A stretch of DNA of 64,000 nt from Paramecium sonneborni (Eukaryota; Ciliophora; Oligohymenophorea; Peniculida; Parameciidae): NCBI GenBank assembly GCA_905182985.1, contig CAJJDN010000159.1, positions 122,921 through 186,920 of the forward strand. Direction: 5' to 3'. Shown piece after piece: positions 24,154-35,966 of this stretch. The notes under the pieces are model-generated. The model had not been told where the DNA came from, did no database searches, and worked only from the letters and a program-made list of their open reading frames with translations. Every line of letters begins with the position of its first letter. Within the stretch, counting starts at the first letter, position 1. A program made the translations under genes and the position numbers.

Positions 24154-24556
24154 ATTCATAATTCATGCTTCTATAATGAATAATATTTACGCTCTTTTAA
24201 TTAGGAGAAACAACTATTACCTAAAGACAATATTAGTTATATGTAAAACTTATATCTCACCTTTTTTTAACACATTTTTTAATACTGAATTATTATTATT
24301 ATTCATATTTTATTAACATAATATGAGATGATTCTAAAAACTAACCCAATTAGTGGATAAACTCAAACGAGGTTATAAATTTTTTACTTTCACAAATAAA
24401 AATTTTTCAATTAAAAATTCCTTTAAGTTTAAATTAACTAGACAAAGGATTATTTAAATAAATCCAAACAAAGCTATATTTTTGGAAATTCCTAAATGTT
24501 TGTAACTTAGAGTATCTTTCTTATTAGTATTATTTGTCTATAAAATCCTACCTTTA

Positions 24557-24758
24557 NNNNNNNNNNNNNNNNNNNNNNNNNNNNNNNNNNNNNNNNNNNN
24601 NNNNNNNNNNNNNNNNNNNNNNNNNNNNNNNNNNNNNNNNNNNNNNNNNNNNNNNNNNNNNNNNNNNNNNNNNNNNNNNNNNNNNNNNNNNNNNNNNNNN
24701 NNNNNNNNNNNNNNNNNNNNNNNNNNNNNNNNNNNNNNNNNNNNNNNNNNNNNNNNNN
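24557..24758. other. Assembly gap of 202 Ns
   Basis: Unsequenced. Given the identical flanks, the true gap may be negative (an overlap). Confidence 0.95.
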
Positions 24759-24766
24759 TATTAATT

Positions 24767-25276
24767 ATGTCAACTGTTTTACCTATTTTAATACCAAAAA
24801 GCAAAAACATTTTGTTACTTAAAGATGATATTGGAAAACCAAAACCTAATACAAGAAATCTTCCAAATGATCATTTTACATATGGAAAATAAATTAAACG
24901 AGATCCTATTTAAATTAACTTTGCTACTTAAGAATATGGAAATGAAATCTAATCCTCTGTGAGAAGAAATCATAGAGTTTAAAACTCTAATATATCCTTA
25001 ATGACTCATGGAGTCAAAAATAAGTATAAAAAGCTTTTATTTATTCTTAGACCTTAAACTCCATTAGATAAAGTAATACAATATTAATATGCTTCAAATG
25101 CAAAGGAACAAATTGAAAAAATATATTTATAAAGAATAAAAACAGAACCTAAAAAATAGGATTTTTATAAGAACAGATCATTTTCTTTAAGATAACAACA
25201 TAATACAAAAAAAGAAGAAAAAAAAATGTTTAAGCTCTAGTAGTTTCAAGATATCAAAGCTAAAATATTTTAATGA
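24767..25276 (+). CDS. Second copy of the CFAP77-like gene (assembly duplicate)
   Basis: Same sequence as 23644-24153, including flanks. Probably one gene in the genome. Confidence 0.7.
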
Positions 25277-26126
25277 ATTCATAATTCATGCTTCTATAAT
25301 GAATAATATTTACGCTCTTTTAATTAGGAGAAACAACTATTACCTAAAGACAATATTAGTTATATGTAAAACTTATATCTCACCTTTTTTTAACACATTT
25401 TTTAATACTGAATTATTATTATTATTCATATTTTATTAACATAATATGAGATGATTCTAAAAACTAACCCAATTAGTGGATAAACTCAAACGAGGTTATA
25501 AATTTTTTACTTTCACAAATAAAAATTTTTCAATTAAAAATTCCTTTAAGTTTAAATTAACTAGACAAAGGATTATTTAAATAAATCCAAACAAAGCTAT
25601 ATTTTTGGAAATTCCTAAATGTTTGTAACTTAGAGTATCTTTCTTATTAGTATTATTTGTCTATAAAATCCTACCTTTAAATGCCTTTTAAATTATAAAT
25701 TATTTTATCACTGCAATAATATATTAATCTAATTAACATAGAATTTAATTCTTAGAGATTAACATAAACCCTACGAATTTCATTTAATAATATTTAGAAT
25801 TATTAATTAAGTAGATTAGATTTTTATTAAATATAATTTAATCTTTTAATAAAAAAATGGTAGTAATTTGAATGGATGATGATGATTTATTTTTAATTAA
25901 TGTAAATTGGTACAAAGTTCTAAATCAAAAATTTCTTTGAAAAATATTCTAAAATGAAATTAATTGCATTTAAAATTAATACTTTATATTATGAGATTTA
26001 AGATGATAAAGATAACTTGAGTACAAAATAATAATAAATACTAAGTGGCTTATATAATTATAATATTATAAAAGTTTATAAGTAATAAATAATACATAGA
26101 AATCAATTTCTTCTTATTCACACAAC
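25277..26126. other. Intergenic AT-rich region
   Basis: Lies between the convergent duplicate gene and the WD40 gene. Short frames only; nothing supportable. Confidence 0.5.
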
Positions 26127-27578
26127 TCATTAATGATTATTATCTTTTCTCTAAAAATGTTTTCTTATTTAAATTCCATTTGTGAAATTGTCCAACGTGA
26201 TTAAGTACTCACCATCCTGACTTAAAGTGCAACCAATCTAATTTGTATAAAAATTAATTGATTATCCAACATGAAGTTCACCATTTTTTCTAACCTGTAT
26301 TATATTAATGTAATTGTGAGTTTTATTTACCAAAATTTATTTTTCTGGATTATAAATTAAGATTTTTTCCTGTTGGTCAGAATTACCAATTACTAAAGTT
26401 TCTGATTCATAGTTAAATTATTGTGATTATTTATTGAATCTATATATTTATATACTTTTTCCCGTTTTTGACTAGAATGCAAAAATATTATCAGTTATAA
26501 AACATAATGCTTTACCACAATTTTATATGGAGATCTTTTAATTTAATACCCATAAATTATTATCTTATTTTTCGAATATGCAAATGAAATTGTCATAACC
26601 ACTTGAAATTAATTTATTTTCTTCTGAATTCAAACTCATCGTACATATTTATTCAGTATGTACATTTAATTCAGATTATAATATCCAAATTTGAGACTTT
26701 ACATAAAATCTAATAATATTATCTGAATTTAAGATAATTTAATCTTCTGCATCATTAACTATCAAACATTCATTTAAATTAATATTTGACAATTCTTAAA
26801 AACAACTCCAATATCCATAAATATTTTTTTTCCAAAGTTAAATAAATCCAAAACTATATGTTAAGAATTAGTTTTGATGCTTCATTGAATATATTTTAGT
26901 TATATAATCATCATGACCTGAATAAAATTTAGAAACTTCGTAAACCTACTCATTCTTAAATTCATAAACACTTAAGTAATCTACTTATGCAATCATAATC
27001 AATTTTGAACTTTAATTAATAACTATATTAGAACAACAAGAGATTTTAGGAATGACTTAATAATTGAATAGATTGTTCTATTTAGTTGAAGCAATTTATT
27101 ATTTGATTTCATCTGAATCATTTTAAGTAATCAAGATATTATCTAATTAATAAATTTTTGTTTGAATGCTATCAATCATATTGTTTGTAGAGAATAGTGA
27201 TAAATCATTATTTAATTTTTCTTTTAAAAAACTTATAGATTTTTCAGGATCTGTTTCGTTTATATCCTAACTTTTAATATTATTCTCAAGTATTAAAATA
27301 TACTTTTTTATTGTTAATTCATAAACTTAAATGGAATTTAAGATTATCTCTTAAAAATTTTATATTTCTTCTTTTATTTAATATAAAATTAATAGTTGAT
27401 TTTCAATCTTTTCCTAATTCTCTTTCTAATTTCTCCAATGTTTTTCTAAATAGGCAGATAATTTCTTGTTAATTTCAATTTTGTGATTAGATTCAAAATC
27501 ATTTTCTTTGATCAAACTTTTCTTCTCATTCTAAGACGTTGGTTCTTAAATAATTGCATTTAAATCCTATGAACTCAT
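26127..27578 (-). CDS. WD40-repeat protein with N-terminal coiled coil
   Basis: One exon, 483 residues, start MSSQDLNAIIQEPTSQN. Residues ~1-170 are helical (LEKHWRNQKENQEKIENQLL). The rest is a beta propeller with degenerate WD repeats: YSGHDDYITKIYSMKHQNQF, FGFIQLWKKNIYGYWSCFQE, LNSEENKLISSGYDNFICIF, LSQDGEYLITLDN. Large families of such proteins with a helical head and C-terminal propeller occur in Paramecium. Substrate and role are unknown. Having no intron is unusual beside its neighbours. Confidence 0.8.
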
Positions 27579-28214
27579 ATTAAAATTAAATTAATTATTT
27601 TTTTTGTAAATAAATAATACATTTATATATTATTCTCAATCGTATTATCCTGATTATATATTACTTAATTATTTATTACCTATATTGTTATTTATCTTGA
27701 TATTATAAATTTATTGATATATAATTCTAAATAAAGTCTGTAAGATTATAAAATGAATTATATAATTAATTTATAAACTATTCAATAATTTAATTCTAAA
27801 TTAGTAGAGGTATCTCCTTTTATAATATATATCATAAATTGTAAATATTCTTATAATCTGCATATCATTAAATAAGTGATACCTCGTTCTCAAGGATATT
27901 CAATTTAATTTATTTCTGTTAATGATCCTTTTAATAAAATTCATAATCGAAATTATATAGAAATTATATTCATTAGCTATTGAAATAGATCTAATGAACT
28001 TTTTTGTTAATTCAATAAGAAATATATTACCAAAAGAATTAAGATTCTATTCAATAATTAAAAATGTATTTGATAAAGAGCTATTTAAAATGATTGATTC
28101 CTCTTGTTGATAAATATATAAATAATAACATATCTCAAATGATTTAATTAATCAACTCTAACTAGGCAATCATATCGTAAATGTAAAAAATAGGATATTA
28201 TATCATTAATTTTT
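27579..28214. other. Intergenic region between divergent genes
   Basis: Divides the WD40 gene (minus) and the first cyclic-nucleotide-binding gene (plus). It is AT-rich with no gene seen; it should hold both promoters. Confidence 0.5.
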
Positions 28215-29535
28215 ATGTAGCCACAAAATGAGAACAAAGCAGTGATACAAAACCTTTAAGAGATGATAAAAAATCAAGCAGATATGAGTATTTTCTTAAG
28301 ACAAAGTCAAAAACTTAAAGTGTTGCTTACTATTCCACCGATTGAAAGAACAGATGGCCATATAAAAGAAATCTGTAATTTAGTGCAGGTTTGTAAAAAA
28401 AACCAAATTTAATTTCTACTTAGAGGGTCAAATTTCTATCGCGATATCGTGAGAAGCCTTATTACAATGATTTGTGTCGTAATTTGTATGTAAAGACATT
28501 CCAATAAGGAAAAACAATTTTCAAATAAGGAGATACTGGAACATGCTGTTATGTTATCTTGAGTGGAGTTGTTAAAATATATGCAGATGAGCCAACCCTT
28601 TTTCCAGGATACTTTTAAAAGAGAGAAGTTGCTGTATTGGGAAAGGGAAATTGTTTTGGAGAAATCGCATTATTTTTTGGATCATAAAGAACAGCAACAG
28701 TGATTTCAGAATCAGAATGTGATTTGATAATGTTAGATAGAGATGTGTTTTAAAAATATATTTAGGAAGATTAAGATGCTTTTGATTTATAATCAAAGAA
28801 TTTAAAGGATGTTAGACGTTTCCTAAATAAAGTTAAACAATTTAAAATTTTTACTTCTGAAGAAATTACTTAAATAAGTACTAAATGTAAAAGATTAAAT
28901 CATCAATAATAAACAATATTATTGAAAGAAGGAGATGTAGCAAAAAATGTTTTTATAATAAAAAGTGGAAGAGTTAAGGTATTAAAAAAGATTGAATTGA
29001 GTGGTTAATATTATGAGATAGATGAATTGGAATAAGGATGTGTATTTGGTGATTATAGTTGTATAACAAATAGTAAATGTGAATATACATACATAACATC
29101 AATAAGAAGTGAAATTTTAAATTTGAATGGTTTTGATTTAAAACAATATGTGTAAATGGAGAGATTGAATAAGTATGTTGAAAATATAAAGTAATATCCA
29201 GAGAGAGAGACACTATGTTAGATGCAAATAGAGGATATATAGTGGAGAGAGTACAAAAAGTAGTTAATTCAGAATTTAGTAAATGATAAATAGAACAGTC
29301 GTGGTTTTGATAGAAGGATGAGATTACCTGAATTAAGATATAAATTAATAGATGCTCCTGATTAATAGATATATTAGAGAACATTGTAAGAGAATGTAAT
29401 AAGAAATGTATTAGTTTATTGAGATAGGGTTGTCGAACTCCTTAGCATAAGAAGTTATTCCGTAGAGAGATAGAATCATTACGTAATTAGATATCTGCAA
29501 AGAGGATGGATTAATTTGAATAAAATTACTTATGA
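28215..29535 (+). CDS. Cyclic-nucleotide-binding domain protein, copy 1
   Basis: Three exons (introns 35 and 20 nt) give 421 residues. Domain A carries the phosphate-binding cassette FGEIALFFGSQRTATV with the key Glu and Arg, preceded by IFKQGDTGTCCYVILSG. Domain B (ILLKEGDVAKNVFIIKSGRV ... VFGDYSCITNSKCEYTY) lacks the Glu and Arg, so it probably does not bind cNMP. It resembles a PKA regulatory subunit in tandem domains but has no pseudosubstrate or dimerisation motif that I can see. The last intron (GTATTAGT...GAGATAG) leads into a tail (RTPQHKKLF) that matches the next gene, which supports it. Head-to-tail paralogue of the gene at 29577. Confidence 0.85.
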
Positions 29536-29576
29536 ATTATAATAATATACGAAATATAGGGAAACGGCGAGAATCT

Positions 29577-30898
29577 ATGGCATCTGTGAGCAAAGAGTAA
29601 ATAAAGATTTAAGAAGAGGAGGCATCAAATGTTTAGTTATTTATTCTTCAGACAGAGAAATTAAAGAAATTATTGTAGATTCCAAAAGAATATAGAGATA
29701 CAAACATTTTGGCAGAGATTGCATCAATTGCAAAAGTATGATATTATGTTTAAATATCAGTAAATAGGTTTTTTGAGTAATTATAAGGATAGACCATTCT
29801 TCACTGATTTATGTAAACATCTTTACATGTAGACATTTGAACCAAATTCATGTATATTTAAATAAGGAGATGAGGGTGATAAGTTTTATGTTATTTTGAA
29901 TGGGAGTGTTAGAGTATTAATTGATTAAGCAACAACTTTAAAAGATGTTATGATAAAGAAAGAGGTAGCTTAATTAAAAAAGGGAGAATTCTTTGGAGAG
30001 ATGGCATTATAATTTAATTTAAAAAGAACTGCTACAATAATAACTAATGAAATAACGGACTTAATCATATTAGAAAATGAAGCATTTTAATAATTTATGT
30101 TAGCTGATCATATGTAAACAGAAAGAGTTAAAGAAACTAAAATGTTTTTAGAGAAATTAGAAATATTTTAAGGATTTAGTAATAAGATAATGGTAAGTTT
30201 AAGTACAAAATGTATATAAAGTAGACATAAACATTAAACAATATTATTGAAAGCAGAGACTATTCCTAATAAATTATTTATAATTAAATCAGGTTGTGTT
30301 TCTGTAATTTAAAAATTGCCAGGAGTTATATCTGATTATGCTCCTTAAATTGAATATGGATTTCCATTAAATGAATATTTTGAAATATCTGAACTTGGTG
30401 AAGGTGAGATATTTGGAGATTTTGCTATGCTCAAATAAGAGAAATCTAAATATACATACATGACAGCTATTGAATCTGAAATTATTACACTTAGTTTATT
30501 TGATATTAAAAAAATAGTACCTTCAGATTTGTTAGATTAATATATAGTTAAATTATAAACATATCCAGAACCATCAGAATTAAGAGAAATGATTATTGAA
30601 AAAGATTAATGGGAAAAATATAAAAAATAATTGTTAAATAGAGTTTATAAAGAGAAATAAACTCGAAAAGGATTTAATGAAGGTTTACGTTTACCTACTT
30701 TGAATGATTCATACATACAACCACCAAATAGACATAATATTAAGGCCTTGTATACATTTCCTCTTAATTAGTGTCATTAATGATAAAAGATAAAGACTTA
30801 CTCCAGTAGAGAAAAGACTGTTCTTTAATGAAATGAATTACATTCGTTAATCTGTTTCAAATGAAAGACTTAAAAAGTTCCTTAAAAATTACTAATGA
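29577..30898 (+). CDS. Cyclic-nucleotide-binding domain protein, copy 2
   Basis: Three exons (introns 25 and 19 nt) give 425 residues from the ATG at 29577. An in-frame ATG at 29532 overlaps the upstream stop (ATGA), so the downstream start is preferred. Domain A: IFKQGDEGDKFYVILNGSVR, then FGEMALQFNLKRTATI, with cassette Glu and Arg present. Domain B: IFGDFAMLKQEKSKYTYMTA, cassette residues lost as in copy 1. The tail RLTPVEKRLFFNEMNYIRQS parallels copy 1. The pair arose by tandem duplication and is now clearly diverged. Likely role: cNMP-responsive signalling, possibly ciliary. Confidence 0.85.
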
Positions 30899-31013
30899 AT
30901 TTTTAGATTTAATTATTTTTAATATTAACAAATATTATATACAAATTTTGAAGCCAAACAAAAAAGCATTAATTAATTATTTATTTTACATTAATAAAAA
31001 TCACTTAAAATAA

Positions 31014-31568
31014 ATGTCAAAAGAAGTTAGTGAATTAGTTATCACCAGATTAAAAGCAGAACGTAGATCATGGAGAACAGATCATCCACATGGATTTGTT
31101 GCTAAACCTACAACTAAAGAAGATGGTACTGTTGATTTACTTAAATGGGTATGTGAAATACCAGGACCATAAGGAGTATAAATATACTTTCTATATAAAT
31201 TAGTGTCCATGGGAAGAAGGTACCTATACATTACATATGGATTTCTCACATGATTATCCTATGAAACCACCTAAATGTTAATTCAAACCTGTCTTACCAC
31301 ATCCAAATGTTTATCCTTCTGGAACTGTTTGTCTATCTATTCTTAATGAAGAAGAAGATTGGAAATCTAGTATTACTGTTAAACAAATATTACTTGGTAT
31401 CTAAAAACTACTTAAAGATGAACCCAATATTGAAAGCCCTGCTTAATATGAACCATGCAATTAATATAAGTTATTCTACTTCATTTTATTATTATTAGAA
31501 ATAATCGTTAAGAATACTTGAAAAAAGCAAGAGAATTTGCTGCCTCACTTAAAAAGTAACCCTAATGA
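31014..31568 (+). CDS. UBC9: SUMO-conjugating E2 enzyme UBC9
   Basis: Three exons (introns 28 and 29 nt) give 165 residues, the usual UBC9 size. The UBC fold is complete: [49 protein letters not shown]. The active site is [20 protein letters not shown] with HPN and the catalytic Cys. The end is [20 protein letters not shown] and [15 protein letters not shown]. These are the UBC9 hallmarks (basic N-terminal helix; SILNEEEDW). The enzyme moves SUMO from the E1 to target lysines in nucleus and cytosol. It stands alone between the cNMP pair and the pseudokinase pair, all on the plus strand. Confidence 0.95.
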
Positions 31569-31807
31569 TCATATCAAATAGTATATCATTTTATTAACTT
31601 TTTCATTTTACATATAACTAATTACTTCTTATCTATCTTTTCAAATCAATAATTTATTTATTTATAAACCTAAATCATTTCATTAATCATACTATTATAT
31701 TTTATCATCTTCTATCATTTTTGCGTCATCTTTTACCTTCAATATTTACAGGATAAATTTAATATAATTATCATCCATCAAATTATATAACATTAAATTT
31801 TTAATAT

Positions 31808-32881
31808 ATGTTAACAATACTTTATTTCGATTGTTAGATCTCTTCAATATCACACATATTTACTCTCTATGATGATTCTATTGAAATTAAAGGCCCTTAA
31901 TTTCTTATGGAAATTGCTATTGATTTCAAAATCAGAATAAGATGGGAAATATATGAGAATAGAATATTATCTCTCTTAGTAAAAGATTTACTCATTCTGG
32001 CAAATTAGGATGATCTTTTTCAATTAAAGGAACATCTTGATGGAAGAGTAATATACTTAGGAATATAAAATATTTATGAAACCTAAGAGTTACTTTCCAC
32101 TAAACAAAACAGTAAAGTAGATTTATAACATCTATTTAGGTTTGTCAACTTAAGGAAAGATTCACCAAAACCTAAGTCTGTTGTAAAGCTATGCGTAAAG
32201 ATGCATATGAAATTGAATAAGTACATAAATAAATAATGATATTGTACAAGTTATAACAATATTCATGTTTTCCAAAGATTTATGAAATATATGAATCAAA
32301 AACTCATATCTATATAGTTTAAGAAATGATGTTTAAACATTTAAATGTAGATCTAATGCATGAGGAAATTTAAATAATTATATTTGTATTAATTTATGAT
32401 TTAATGAAGGAATTATTAAAGATTGTTAAAATATTGATATAGAATAAAATTTATTATTCAAAAATTAAGTTATCGAATTTAATGTTAGATAAGAAAGGTA
32501 ATCTAAAATTAGTTGGATTTTGTTGTGCTTAATAAACAAATGAAATAGATGTAGAAAATTATTTAGCAAACATAGGAAGTATAATGATGAATTTGTATTT
32601 TTTTATAGATAATAATATTTAGGTATGGTGTTAATGATAGTTTTAATTCTCTTCCAATAATAGCTGATAAGGGAAATGAATTTATTGTAGGTTTAATGAA
32701 TCCTAATCATGATTATAGATTTAGTTTCGAAGATGCAATGAAACATGATTATATTCGAAATATCTTTTGTGAAACCAATTTAATAATCAAAAAATGTCCA
32801 AATCCTAAGTTGATTACAGAGGTGACAGAATCTTTAACTTTATAGTCAAAGACGGGTTCTTAATTTAAAAAATAATAATGA
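31808..32881 (+). CDS. Pseudokinase, tandem copy 1
   Basis: Frame-exact with introns of 23 and 28 nt (340 residues). A further 24-nt stop-free intron (GTATTAAT...ATGAAG, near 32389) is likely, because removing it aligns the sequence with copy 2 (332 residues). A non-kinase head of ~95 residues precedes a protein kinase domain. VCCKAM keeps the ATP-site Lys. The catalytic loop reads YYSKIKLSNL instead of HRDxKxxN, and the DFG position reads GFC. LMNPNHDYRFSFEDAMKHDY is a normal C-lobe end. Catalysis is unlikely; a scaffold or regulator is inferred. Confidence 0.75.
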
Positions 32882-32974
32882 TTTAATTATTAAACTCTCT
32901 TTAATTCATTATATTATAATTTTTATAGACAATGTTTTCTTAATATTTGAGTAAATTAAATAAAGTTATAAATC

Positions 32975-33966
32975 ATGAATGAGAATCTTAAATTTGAATG
33001 TGTTTTAAATAATATGCCAGCCTATCTAATCTGTGATTAGCATAATTTAGAAGTAAAGACTAAAAATGAAAATCTAAAATTTTACATTTCACTGAATCTT
33101 CATATTTAATGGGTATACGTTGATGGTCAAATTAAGGAGGCTCAATTTTAGAATAATTAATTAAAGGGTTAAAGAGAAAATCTAGAAAAATTGAAAAACT
33201 TATTGGATTGTCGAGTAATGTATTTAGGTGCAGCAGAAATATATGAATAAAGTTTAGTATTGAAAGAGAATGAATAAAAGAAAGTATAGATATTAGATGA
33301 TAACATTAGTTAATGATAGTAAAATCATTAGTGAATGGGGAGAAGTATTTTTGTAAGGCATATAAAAAAGAGATAAGAGAAAATGAATTTTAATTTTTGA
33401 ATGAGGTGAAAATTTTAAGAATGTTAAAAGAGAATAAACATGTAGTAAATTTAATAGAAGTATATGAATCATCACATAATTATTACATGATTATGGAATA
33501 TATGAGACATAAGCTTGATTAAGATTATACTCATGAAGAGAATTAAATTATAATAAAAGAAATCTTAAATATTTTAGATGATATGAATAATAAATTAATA
33601 CTCCATGGTTAAATTAGACCAAGTAATTTAATGTTTGATAAATTCAATGTTTTGAAATTGATAGGGTTTAGCAAAGCTAGGGTGTTAGAAGATTTAGATG
33701 GAGCAGATATTTTTGATTTACATAAGATAGTATTATATTTGAATGGTTTGAGTCCAAAAACAATAAATTTAGAAAATGGAGTATTTCCAAGTATTGCATC
33801 ACATGGAACAAACTTTTTAAAAAGTCTTATGAATAATTCTTAATATAGAATAAATATTAAATAAGCACTTAGTCATCCATTTTTAAGATGTGAAGAGACA
33901 GATCATTAGATTGCGAGAGAAGAAATGAAATTGAAGTTCAAACATAGTTTTAATAATTTTTAATGA
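32975..33966 (+). CDS. Pseudokinase, tandem copy 2
   Basis: Two exons (26-nt intron GTATAGAT...ACATTAG) give 321 residues. It has the same build as copy 1: a head region, then YFCKAYKK (Lys kept), LNEVKILRMLKENKHVVNLI, and a catalytic loop LHGQIRPSNLMF (HRD lost). The DFG site is IGFSKA, and the activation segment is very short. It ends YRINIKQALSHPFL. With copy 1 (93 bp upstream) it forms a diverged tandem pair, both lacking the catalytic Asp and the metal-binding Asp. Confidence 0.8.
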
Positions 33967-33994
33967 GTTGTTTTTTATATATAATTAATTAAGG

Positions 33995-34315
33995 ATGTAT
34001 AAGAGAATATCGGCAAATGCTAGAAGTAAAGAAGAAGATGAAGATTTTTATGAATGGAATCAAATGTATGTTCAATAAGAGATGGAAAGTGATATTGAAT
34101 GTTATAATTGTTCATTATGTGATCGATAATTTGGTAAAAATGAATATGAATTGAATGCTCATATAAATTGTCATGATCATAAAAAATTAGAAAAAGAATT
34201 TAGAAAGAGATACAATAATTTAATTATTGAATATAGATTAAATATATATTCATAGAGAATGGGAAGAAAATTGAAAAAATTGTAGTATTTTAAGTAAATA
34301 TATGAATACAAATGA
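33995..34315 (+). CDS. Small C2H2 zinc-finger protein
   Basis: Single exon, 106 residues. One classic finger is seen: CSLCDRQFGKNEYELNAHINCH (C-x2-C-x12-H-x3-H), flanked by an acidic N-terminus (SKEEDEDFYEWNQM) and a basic helical tail (KKLEKEFRKRYNNL). A single finger with a helical tail may bind nucleic acid or a protein partner. It starts 28 bp after the pseudokinase stop and ends 11 bp before the aminotransferase ATG, so promoters here are minimal. Confidence 0.75.
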
Positions 34316-34326
34316 TTAATTAAAAT

Positions 34327-35928
34327 ATGAAATAATTATCAAAATCAATAAGATATGCTTATTGGAATACAATAAAGGATATCAATCCTCTTTTTGTAGA
34401 AGCATAATATGCTGTAAGAGGATAAGTACCATCAATGGCAGCTACAATTTAAGAAGAAATTAATTCAGGCAAAAAATACCCTTTTGATTCAATTACTGAG
34501 TTGAATATAGGTAATCCATAAACATTTGGTTAAAAACCTATTACATTTAATAGAAGTGTTTTATCATCTATGTTGGATCCAAATATCTTAAAATATCAAT
34601 CAGGAGATGTATAAAGAAGAGTGAAGTTTTATAATGATAAAATTGGTTTCTAAGTTGGTGCTTATAGTTAATCTCCAGGATATCCAATCATAAGAGAAGC
34701 TATAGCTAAGTAATTGTTTACTAATATTTATTTAGTTTTATCTAAAAAAGAGATGCCACCAAAAATAAACCTTCAATTAATGATATTATTTTAACTGATG
34801 GTGCATCATCAGGCATTACATTAATGTTTAATTTATTACTTAAAGATAAAAATGATGGTGTTATGATTCCTATTCCATAATATCCTCTCTATTCTGCTGT
34901 CATTGCATAATGTGGAGCATAATAAATACCATATTATTTAGTTGAAGATAAGAATTGGTCAGCAGAAAAGTAATAATTAGAAGGTATCCTATAATTTTTA
35001 TTATTATTTCTTTAGAATAATATTCAAAAGCAAGAAGAAATGGAATCAATCCAAGAATTTTAGTATGTATTAATCCAGGCAATCCTACAGGATAAGTCTT
35101 TGATAAATAAAGCATTGCTGAAATGATCAAGTACAATATTATCTTCATATTTTAGATTTGCAGCTGATAAAAAAATTACTATATTTGCTGATGAAGTCTA
35201 TTAAGAAAATATCTACGACTCTAAAAAAAAGTTTATCTCTTTTAGAAAAGTAGCTAATGAACTTAATTTGGATGTCGAAATCTATTCATTCCATTCCATC
35301 TCTAAAGGTATTACTGGAGAATGTGGTTTAAGAGGTGGATATATGGAAATTACATCTAAAATTGATTCAGAAGTTCATTTCCAAATTCATAAATCAAAAA
35401 GTATATAATAAAATAACTAATTTAGCAATAATGTTATGTTCAAATACAGTTGGTTAATTGATGACAGGATTAATGGTAACACCACCAACAGTTGAAGAAG
35501 GTTGCACTGAATCTACTGTTTAATAATATAATGATGAATGCAAATCTCTCTTTACTAGTTTATAAAGAAGGGCTGCTGTAGTTACTCAATATCTTAACTA
35601 AACGAAAGGTGTTTCTTGTTAACCTATTGAAGGTGCTATGTATGCTTTCCCAAGAATCTATTTATCAGGTATTTTCAATCATACATGTAAATTTTTAGAT
35701 AAATACATCCAACATGCTAAGAAATTAGGTTATGAACCTGATGTCCTTTATTGCTTAGATCTTCTTAAAGAAACTGGATTAGTTGTTGTTCCAGGCTCTG
35801 GATTCTTACAATATCCAGGAACTTATCATTTCAGAATGACAATCTTGATTTTACCTGAAGAGAAACTCTTAGCTAAAATGAAAATATTCCAACAATGGCA
35901 TGAAAGTTATCTTTCAAAATTCTAATGA
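34327..35928 (+). CDS. Alanine aminotransferase
   Basis: Five exons (introns 20, 32, 25, 25 nt) give 499 residues, in frame. Family marks: LNIGNPQTFGQKPITFNR, GAYSQSPGYPIIREAIAKQ, ILTDGASSGITLMFNLLL, PIPQYPLYSAVIAQCGA, VCINPGNPTGQVFD, IFADEVYQENIYD, and the PLP-lysine site SFHSISKGITGECGLRGGY. C-terminal PGSGFLQYPGTYHFRMTIL matches eukaryotic ALT. The enzyme interconverts alanine plus 2-oxoglutarate with pyruvate plus glutamate using PLP. No clear mitochondrial presequence is seen beyond a few basic residues, so compartment is open. Confidence 0.92.
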
Positions 35929-35966
35929 ATTATTTTTATATTTTATGAACAAAACAATAACATCAA

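Larger units (their letters stand above)
23636..25679. repeat. Duplicated flanks of an N gap: 23636-24556 = 24759-25679
   Basis: The 921-bp copies match at an offset of 1,123 on both sides of the run of Ns at 24557-24758. The first copy ends exactly at the gap and the second starts exactly after it, so this is most likely one locus present at two contig ends. Confidence 0.9.

Noticed and set aside
24534..24810. Open frames spanning the N run
   Set aside because: They consist mainly of unknown residues from the gap.
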